In this document: positions 54,198-58,481 of the stretch, piece after piece
Numbering within the stretch: the stretch's first letter is position 1
How the letters are laid out: each line of letters starts with the position of its first letter
Origin: a virus
DNA length: 58,481 bases
Strand: one strand, 5' to 3'
IMG/VR virus record: IMGVR_UViG_3300034004_000010
Coordinates: 1 to 58,481 of that record
Program-made: the position numbers and the translations under genes
The notes under the pieces: model-generated
The model's database searches: none
Told to the model about the DNA's origin: nothing
Seen by the model: the letters and a program-made list of their open reading frames with translations, nothing else

Positions 54198-55163
54198 CTA
54201 GCTGCCCTGGACGGACATGGACGTCTTCGCCAGCTTGCTCGCCTGCTCCCGCAGTGAGTCCACTGCGGACGCGAACTGGCGGGCGGTCGCCTCGAGCTCG
54301 TCGACCGCCGAGTCCATCTCGGCGCCGAACCCGCCGGCGCGGGACTGCTCGCCGATCACGTGGGCCTTCGCGGCGACGACGATGAAGTCGGACGCGATGG
54401 TCAGGGCGTCGATCTGCTGGGCGAAGTCCTGGACGGCGGTGTGGGTGCGCAGCTCGGTGGGGACAGGCATGGGTGCTCCGTTCGTCGGGGTAGGTGCAGT
54501 GCGGCCTGCCGGGCTGGTTCCGGCTGGCGGGTCCATGGGTGTGGGGAACGGCCAGTCCCCTGCGAAGCGGTTGCCGTCCTGGTCGATGGGGCCGGTGTAC
54601 CCGCCGTGCCGCAGGGTCCAGAAGCGGCGCTCCTTGTCCGTCAGGGGGGCGGGGTGCATGGCGTTCCACTCGGGCGTCCAGCGGTCCCGAATGGACGCCT
54701 CACTGTCGAGCTGCGGACTGTCCTCGACCGCCGGGGACACCTGTCCCGGGGGGGTGTCCTGGCCCTGTGCCTGCGGGGTGTCCTGCCTGTCCTCGCCGGG
54801 TGTCCCAGCGGCTGTCCTGGCCTTGTAGGCCTCCTTGGCCTGGCGCCACGCGGAGGCTGTCCCGGCGGCACCCACTGCACCTGCCAGGCCCACCGCCTTC
54901 GCGGTCTTCCCCGCAGCGAGGACAGCTCGCCCCGCCTTGCGCTGGGACAGCTTCTTGCTCACGGCGCCGGGCTGTACCGATCTGGCCCACCGCTGGCTGG
55001 CCCCAGCCTTGAACCCGCCCGGGACAGCCTTCGCGCCCGCACCGAGGCCACCCGCGACCCGGCCTGTCCTGGCCTTCGCGGGACCATCCGGGACAAGCTT
55101 CCAGGCGTACCGCCCAGCGACGATCAGGCAGAACAGGACCACGCAGGCCCGGACCAGTCCCAT
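54198..55163 (-). CDS. Membrane-anchored protein with shared C-terminal domain (321 aa)
   Basis: N-terminal membrane helix (VRACVVLFCLIVAGRYAW), a basic Ala/Gly-rich region, a Gln/Pro/Asp-rich disordered stretch, and a C-terminal helical domain (VQDFAQQIDALTIASDF) paralogous to that of the next gene. A WTLRHGGYTGPIDQDGNRFA segment sits between. Start ATG 55163 overlaps the upstream stop (TGATG). Resembles plasmid spread or conjugation accessory proteins in organisation, not by a recognised family. Confidence 0.6.
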   Translation of the reverse strand: MGLVRACVVLFCLIVAGRYAWKLVPDGPAKARTGRVAGGLGAGAKAVPGGFKAGASQRWARSVQPGAVSKKLSQRKAGRAVLAAGKTAKAVGLAGAVGAAGTASAWRQAKEAYKARTAAGTPGEDRQDTPQAQGQDTPPGQVSPAVEDSPQLDSEASIRDRWTPEWNAMHPAPLTDKERRFWTLRHGGYTGPIDQDGNRFAGDWPFPTPMDPPAGTSPAGRTAPTPTNGAPMPVPTELRTHTAVQDFAQQIDALTIASDFIVVAAKAHVIGEQSRAGGFGAEMDSAVDELEATARQFASAVDSLREQASKLAKTSMSVQGS

Positions 55164-55612
55164 CACCCGAACCACCCGCTCGTCTGCTGCCGGGCCGGCT
55201 CACTGATCTGGTTCACGACGTGGCTGACGTTGCGGCCGAACTTCCCCGGGATCGCGCCCTGGGCCAACGCCGAGGGCAGGACCAGCAGGACAAGGACCAC
55301 CGGGACCGCGACCGACGACCCAGGGGCCAGGTTCTGCGGCAGGACAGCCTCGACCGCGAGGAACAGTCCCACGACCAGTCCCACGGCGATCGCCAGCCGC
55401 AGCCATGGGTTCAACCCGATGACGTACCCGATGAACCGGTACAGCGCCGTGGCGGTCGCCCAGTATCCGGCGACCAACGCCAGGACAGCCGCGACCAGCC
55501 CGACGATCGACATGATGACGCCCTGCCTGTTGCCGAAGTTCAGCCGCCCCGCGAGGGTCAGCAGCCCGACGGCGACAGCGGTCAGGAGCGCCGCGTACGT
55601 GTATGCCCTCAC
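55163..55612 (-). CDS. Polytopic membrane protein (149 aa)
   Basis: Four predicted membrane segments (AALLTAVAVGLLTLAG; MSIVGLVAAVLALVAGYW; WLRLAIAVGLVVGLFLAVEA; SSVAVPVVLVLLVLPSALA), with a hydrophilic C-terminus. GTG 55612 with GGAAGG site. Similar multi-span small proteins (Spd-type) accompany tra genes on actinobacterial plasmids, but sequence identity was not recognised. Confidence 0.6.
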   Translation of the reverse strand: MRAYTYAALLTAVAVGLLTLAGRLNFGNRQGVIMSIVGLVAAVLALVAGYWATATALYRFIGYVIGLNPWLRLAIAVGLVVGLFLAVEAVLPQNLAPGSSVAVPVVLVLLVLPSALAQGAIPGKFGRNVSHVVNQISEPARQQTSGWFG

Positions 55613-55655
55613 GGGCTCGCCTTCCTTTCTGTGGTGGGTGCAGTGGGTCGGGATG

Positions 55656-55757
55656 GGTGTCAGGGGGGGGGTGTCAGGTCCTGACGGTGTTCGTGCTCCG
55701 CCTCGCGCGCCCACGCACGTAGGGAGCCACCCCCTGACACCTGACGGACCCCCTGAC
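55656..55757. repeat. Cluster of six CCTGAC repeats (origin/operator candidate)
   Basis: In the 152-bp non-coding gap, CCTGAC occurs at 55680-55685, 55733-55738, 55740-55745 and 55752-55757 on the plus strand and as its complement GTCAGG within 55656-55664 and 55670-55678. Three copies extend to CCTGACACC, producing a large inverted repeat GGTGTCAGGGGG/CCCCCTGACACC. No other gap in the window is so repetitive. Likely a protein-binding control, origin or clt-like site. Confidence 0.55.
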
Positions 55758-55764
55758 TGTGCGG

Positions 55765-55968
55765 CTACTGGGGGCGGTGCTCGATCCAGCCGGCGTAGGC
55801 GTCCCACGCGTCGATCCGGTACCGCGTCCAATCCCCCAGACCGCGTGCCTTCACCTCGTTGCGCAGGACCAGCAGGCAGGCGAGTCGGTCGCGGGGCTTC
55901 ACGTCGCGGCTGACCTCGCCGCGGACGAGTCCCATCGCGTCTTCCTCTACGAGCCGCAGCCTGGTCAT
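55765..55968 (-). CDS. Small basic protein (67 aa)
   Basis: ATG overlaps the preceding stop (ATGA). Two helices and a C-terminal YRIDAWDAYAGWIEHRP segment. Last gene before the CCTGAC repeat cluster. Function unknown. Confidence 0.5.
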   Translation of the reverse strand: MTRLRLVEEDAMGLVRGEVSRDVKPRDRLACLLVLRNEVKARGLGDWTRYRIDAWDAYAGWIEHRPQ

Positions 55969-56279
55969 GCAGCCTTCCGCTCCCCCGCCTCAATGGCGGC
56001 GACCTCGGCGCGGTCCCGCTCCCTGGCGACCCGGACTCGCTCGGGAGAGAACACGTCCACGTTCGGCGGGAGGTCGTACCGGTAGCTGCGCCGGATCGCG
56101 GGACCTACGGCGACGACGAGGATGAGCGCGAGGGCGACGGCCCCGCCGTAGACGGCACCGATGAACCCCCATGAGACGCCACCGAATCGGGCGACCGCGA
56201 AGGGGCCGAGGACGACAGGCGCGGCGAGGACGAGGTTCCAGCGGGTGGCCCAGGACAGGCTCGCCAGGTGCGCGATCAC
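55965..56279 (-). CDS. Two-span membrane protein (104 aa)
   Basis: Hydrophobic segments WNLVLAAPVVLGPFAVARFG and GFIGAVYGGAVALALILVVA, then a charged cytoplasmic helix (SPERVRVARERDRAEVAAIE). Fits a small membrane component of a transfer or surface apparatus. GTGA overlap with the WhiB gene upstream. Confidence 0.55.
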   Translation of the reverse strand: MIAHLASLSWATRWNLVLAAPVVLGPFAVARFGGVSWGFIGAVYGGAVALALILVVAVGPAIRRSYRYDLPPNVDVFSPERVRVARERDRAEVAAIEAGERKAA

Positions 56280-56557
56280 GCCGCCACCTGGCCTCGGTCG
56301 GCCCGGCGCCGCTGTCGGCGGATGGCCTGCCGCTCCTCATCGGAGGTCGCCCCCCAGATACCCCACTCGAACCGCTCGACGGCGTACTGCAGGCACTGCT
56401 CCATGACGGGGCAGCGACGGCAGACGGCCTTGGCGGCGAGGGTGTTGCCGCCCTTGTCGGGGAACCACTCGTCTCCGCCGACCTGCGCGCAGAGCCCGCG
56501 GGTCATCCACTCGGCGCCGTCGAGGTCGAGGTCGGCGAGGGAGTCGAGGCCGATCAC
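56276..56557 (-). CDS. WhiB-family transcription factor (93 aa)
   Basis: Full canonical Wbl protein: Cys23, Cys46, Cys49 and Cys55 ligand an iron-sulfur cluster, the GIWG turn is at 66-69 and a basic C-terminal tail (RRQRRR) binds DNA. It is the second WhiB in this genome and differs strongly from the longer early-operon one. Located in the plasmid-like operon; probably regulates that arm or host development genes. Confidence 0.9.
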   Translation of the reverse strand: MIGLDSLADLDLDGAEWMTRGLCAQVGGDEWFPDKGGNTLAAKAVCRRCPVMEQCLQYAVERFEWGIWGATSDEERQAIRRQRRRADRGQVAA

Positions 56558-56718
56558 GACGCTCTCCGCATGCAGGAGGAGCGGTGGCTACGGAGCTGGA
56601 AGTGTGACGGGAAGACTTGCGGGCAGAAGCCGCAGGGCCAGCCTGCCGAACCGCCACGCGGAGTGGGCTTGGCGGGCTTGGGAAGCTTGCTGCGACCCGG
56701 AACGCGACGGTCGATCAC
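56554..56718 (-). CDS. Mini zinc finger, C-x2-C-x12-H-x3-C (54 aa)
   Basis: Basic Pro/Lys-rich N-terminus (VPGRSKLPKPAKPTPRGG) followed by C-G-F-C, twelve residues, His, three residues, Cys. Spacing equals that of the 50291-50401 product. GTG start overlaps the upstream stop. Likely nucleic-acid binding. Confidence 0.6.
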   Translation of the reverse strand: MIDRRVPGRSKLPKPAKPTPRGGSAGWPCGFCPQVFPSHFQLRSHRSSCMRRAS

Positions 56719-56978
56719 GACACACCCGCCCTGTCTGCGGCCTCGTCGGCGCGAAGGTCGCTGCGGGCGCCGTCGAGGGGGCCCGTGACGGTCCAGGCGG
56801 CGGCGCAGAGCGTCAGCGACGCCACCAGGAAGCTGATGTCGCCGGTGGCGACCATCGCAGCGAAGGATGCGACTGCGGCGGCCAGGGCAAGGCCGTAGGC
56901 ACCCCACAGGAAGCGGACGATGCGCCGCATCTCGGCGGGAGTGGGGTCCGGCAGGTCGGCGCTGTAGACGCTGGTCAT
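56715..56978 (-). CDS. Two-span membrane protein (87 aa)
   Basis: Cytoplasmic N-terminal helix (TPAEMRRIVRFLW), two hydrophobic segments (GAYGLALAAAVASFAAMVAT and FLVASLTLCAAAWTV) and an acidic/basic tail. ATG overlaps the previous stop. Confidence 0.55.
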   Translation of the reverse strand: MTSVYSADLPDPTPAEMRRIVRFLWGAYGLALAAAVASFAAMVATGDISFLVASLTLCAAAWTVTGPLDGARSDLRADEAADRAGVS

Positions 56979-57142
56979 GAGGTGCCTCCCCGGGTGATGA
57001 CGAGTGCGGTGACGCCGACCCCGGCCAGGACCATCACGACCACGGCGGGGACGTACAGGACGCCCTTGCTGCTAGCGGTGGTGACGGCGATGAGCAGGGA
57101 CGCGGCGAACAGGACGCCGAGCTGGGCACGCAGGTGCTTCAT
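56975..57142 (-). CDS. Two-span membrane microprotein (55 aa)
   Basis: Short basic start (MKHLRAQLG) then two hydrophobic helices (VLFAASLLIAVTTAS and YVPAVVVMVLAGVGVTALVI). ATG overlaps the HTH gene's stop (TGATG). Probably co-inserted with the neighbouring membrane proteins. Confidence 0.55.
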   Translation of the reverse strand: MKHLRAQLGVLFAASLLIAVTTASSKGVLYVPAVVVMVLAGVGVTALVITRGGTS

Positions 57143-57348
57143 CACGCCACCTGCTCCTTCTGCTCGCCCTGGCGGACGTAGGCGTCGATGGCGGCCCAGC
57201 TGGTGCGGACGCCGGACTTGCCGAGGGGGATCCGCGGCAGGGTGCCGTCGGTCATGAACTTGCGGATCTGGTCTTCGCTGCAGGCGAGGGCGACGGCCGC
57301 CTCGCTGACGCGGGCCAGGCGTGGCGCCTGGATAACTGCCTCGGTCAC
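57142..57348 (-). CDS. Excisionase/MerR-like helix-turn-helix protein (68 aa)
   Basis: Winged-helix fold of the excisionase/AlpA type: RVSEAAVALACSEDQIRKFM recognition region followed by DGTLPRIPLGKSGVRTSWAA (the wing) and a terminal DAYVRQGEQ helix. GTG 57348 was chosen for its AGGAGG site; the frame remains open upstream into the operator. First gene of the leftward plasmid-like operon, divergent from the GntR-type gene. Candidate directionality factor or operon regulator. Confidence 0.7.
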   Translation of the reverse strand: MTEAVIQAPRLARVSEAAVALACSEDQIRKFMTDGTLPRIPLGKSGVRTSWAAIDAYVRQGEQKEQVA

Positions 57349-57367
57349 ATCGCCTCCTGTCATACGC

Positions 57368-57403
57368 TGTCGTGTGGTGCCGTATGCGTACGGTAGCACG
57401 ACA
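57368..57403. promoter_or_regulatory. 36-bp dyad operator between divergent regulators
   Basis: TGTCGTG (57368-57374) and CCGTA (57380-57384) are mirrored by TACGG (57389-57393) and CACGACA (57397-57403). Overlapping -10-like hexamers in both directions (TACGGT at 57389-57394 rightwards, TACCGT leftwards) sit at the centre, so one bound dimer would block both divergent promoters. Confidence 0.55.
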
Positions 57404-57477
57404 CGTTGGGCGGTGCGCAAGTCCTATCGCTGGCGGGTCGGGCACACTGAGCGCATGCGCACGAACGGTCACGCCGG

Positions 57478-57783
57478 GTGAGCCCGCCGGAGAAGTGGCG
57501 ACAGGTCTACGAAGACCTCGCCGCCGGGATCCGCAGCGGCCAGTACGCGCCCGGCGAGGCACTGCCCGGGGTCATCCGCATCCAGGCGCAGTGGACCGTG
57601 TCCAACTCCACTGCCGTCCGGGCGTTGCGTGAGCTGGTTGCGTCAGGGTTGGCCGTCTCGGTCGCCGGCCGCGGGACCTACGCGGCGCAGGACTTGCCGG
57701 GTGAGGACGCAGCGCCCTCCCTTGCTGACCGCGTGGCCGAGCTCGAGCGGCGCATGGACGCCCATGAGCAGGGGCACGCCTAG
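57478..57783 (+). CDS. GntR-family transcriptional regulator (short, 101 aa)
   Basis: N-terminal GntR winged helix: VYEDLAAGIRSGQYAPGEAL, then STAVRALRELVASGLAVSVA and GRGTY, followed by a short coiled coil (DRVAELERRMDAHEQ) instead of an effector domain. GntR regulators such as KorSA control transfer genes on actinobacterial elements. Divergent from the leftward operon across the 36-bp dyad, its likely binding site. The GTG overlaps the stop of an 8-codon frame starting at ATG 57455, so coupling is possible. Confidence 0.8.
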   Translation: MSPPEKWRQVYEDLAAGIRSGQYAPGEALPGVIRIQAQWTVSNSTAVRALRELVASGLAVSVAGRGTYAAQDLPGEDAAPSLADRVAELERRMDAHEQGHA

Positions 57784-57794
57784 CCTGAACACAG

Positions 57795-57835
57795 AACGGC
57801 GCGTAGCCCCAGACTGGAGGGGGCTGCGCGCCGTT
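57795..57835. terminator. Bidirectional terminator
   Basis: AACGGCGCGTAGCCCC (57795-57810) pairs with GGGGCTGCGCGCCGTT (57820-57835), 16 bp including one G-U pair, 9-nt loop. It lies between the convergent GntR-type gene and the leftward gene ending at 57851. Confidence 0.85.
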
Positions 57836-57850
57836 CGCGTGTCCGGGGAG

Positions 57851-58342
57851 CTACAGGCGGGTCCACGCTCCGCAGCCGCGGGTCTCGAACGCCTTGTCGG
57901 TGCGGGCAATGGTGACGACCTTCCGGCCGCCGCCGAGGCCGTTGGCGAGGACGGACGACAGGTCCCCGTCGGTGTCCTTGAGCCGCGCCCAGTAGCAGGC
58001 ATCGCCACCCGGGGCGCGGTAGGTGCCGGGTGCGATGTCGGGCCCGACGAGGTAGGTGCCGTCGTCGGGCATGGACGCGGCAGCGGCAGCGGGGACGGGC
58101 TTTGGCGCGGGCTTCGCTGCCGCGGTCGCGGTCTTCGTCGCGGTCTTCGTCTCGGTCGCGGTGACGGCGCTCCCGGTGGTGGCGGGGCCGGCGTCGGTGG
58201 CGGGCGTGCCCTTCCCTCCGGCGCCGATGGCGATCCCTGCAAGGAAGGCGACGGGGGCGAGGACGCGGGCGCGACGCCACCACGCCCGCTTCGGGGCAGG
58301 GGTCGGGGGTGGCGGCGCGGGGTAGGCATGGGGCTGGCTCAT
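57851..58342 (-). CDS. Membrane-anchored exported protein (163 aa)
   Basis: Pro-rich cytoplasmic start (QPHAYPAPPPPTPAPKRAWW), one membrane helix (VLAPVAFLAGIAIGAG), an Ala/Thr/Lys-rich extracellular stalk, then a compact C-terminal domain (about 93-163) with two Cys (DACYWARLKD and ETRGCGAW) likely forming a disulfide. The GTYLVGPDIAPGTYRAPG pattern is shared by many secreted actinobacterial proteins of unknown function. The ATG lacks a ribosome site and may be leaderless. Likely expressed from the prophage/plasmid. Confidence 0.7.
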   Translation of the reverse strand: MSQPHAYPAPPPPTPAPKRAWWRRARVLAPVAFLAGIAIGAGGKGTPATDAGPATTGSAVTATETKTATKTATAAAKPAPKPVPAAAAASMPDDGTYLVGPDIAPGTYRAPGGDACYWARLKDTDGDLSSVLANGLGGGRKVVTIARTDKAFETRGCGAWTRL

Positions 58343-58379
58343 GGTGGCGAACGTAGCCAGCGAGAGGGCGCGGGCGGGT

Positions 58380-58481
58380 GGGACGCGGCGGGGATCGGGT
58401 GGACTGGGGATGGGGATGACTGGGACCAGATCGCCCGTTCGGTCGACCAGGGTGGCTTGACACCCTGTCATGACACCCTCT
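58380..58481. repeat. Right copy of 102-bp terminal direct repeat
   Basis: Identical to 19-120. Together with continuous gene layout across the join it indicates a circular or circularly permuted molecule. It carries the -35 and operator palindromes of the promoter for the gene at 133, whose -10 lies just past the end of the repeat at the left end. Confidence 0.85.

Noticed and set aside
44275-57783. A plasmid-type replication initiator or ParA/ParB partition pair
   Set aside because: No protein here has a Rep, primase-polymerase or ParA Walker motif. The 76-residue ParB-like protein at 41046 is too short and lies between tail and lysin genes. Replication is probably by the phage helicase system.
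19-58481. The 102-bp end repeat as a true physical terminal repeat of the virion
   Set aside because: Its length, the poly-G artefact at one edge and the broken promoter at the join fit assembly overlap of a circular map better; physical ends would be expected near the terminase region.
1-58481. tRNA genes, CRISPR arrays or insertion sequences
   Set aside because: No cloverleaf with a T-loop motif, no regularly spaced repeat-spacer unit and no transposase or terminal inverted repeats were seen on either strand.

Overview
This 58.5 kb, very GC-rich window reads as one complete, circular temperate siphovirus genome of an actinobacterium. The evidence is pervasive GTG starts, 4-bp ATGA/GTGA stop-start overlaps, two WhiB-family proteins (a family confined to Actinobacteria and their phages), and an actinophage-type lysin and tail cassette. 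The first and last 102 bases are identical (19-120 and 58380-58481), so the map closes into a circle of about 58.36 kb. The poly-G run at the very start looks like a read artefact.

Layout. (1) 133-735: three small genes behind a leaderless-type promoter inside the terminal repeat. (2) 782-3750: lysogeny module with a large serine integrase, a 48-bp imperfect dyad that is a strong attP candidate, a divergent Xre-type repressor and a Cro-like gene with an operator between -35 and -10. (3) 3944-14986: a tightly overlapped rightward early operon containing a RecB-like nuclease and RecT annealing protein, a RusA-like resolvase, a WhiB protein, a GIY-YIG nuclease, a replication initiator-like protein, a DnaB-like helicase, a secreted NlpC/P60 peptidase and many small unknowns. 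(4) 14987-15343: the largest non-coding gap, rich in hairpins, candidate packaging/late-control region. (5) 15344-41276: late genes (HNH nucleases, terminases, portal, MuF-like protein, scaffold, decoration, capsid, connectors, tail tube, frameshifted tail chaperone, tape measure, tail tip, and several fibre or carbohydrate-active proteins). (6) 41289-44111: lysis region (amidase, holin-like membrane proteins, a thermonuclease-like protein), closed by strong convergent terminators at 44175-44260.

(7) 44275-57348, all on the minus strand, is the unusual part. It carries a second integrase of the tyrosine family, a run of tiny zinc-finger or Cys-rich proteins, a four-helix membrane protein of the DUF2637 type, a 660-residue FtsK/TraB-like DNA translocase with N-terminal membrane helices and a C-terminal winged helix, several small membrane proteins, a second WhiB protein and an excisionase-like HTH protein. 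It faces a divergent GntR-type regulator (57478-57783) across a 36-bp dyad. This gene set is what actinobacterial conjugative plasmids and integrative elements carry. Together with a full virion cassette it suggests a phage/conjugative-element hybrid, in other words a phage-plasmid able to encode both packaging and a TraB-type DNA pump. Two non-coding repeat clusters in this arm (CCTGAC copies at 55656-55757 and TTCAGG copies at 53242-53276) are candidate origin, operator or clt-like transfer sites.

How the parts fit (inference): the Xre/Cro switch and serine integrase would set the lysogeny decision, while the GntR/HTH pair would control the leftward plasmid-like arm. The early operon replicates and recombines DNA, the late operon builds particles, and membrane-anchored exported proteins at both ends of the leftward arm (44275-45078 and 57851-58342) could alter the lysogen surface. 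No tRNA, CRISPR array, insertion sequence, ParA or plasmid-type Rep protein was recognised.
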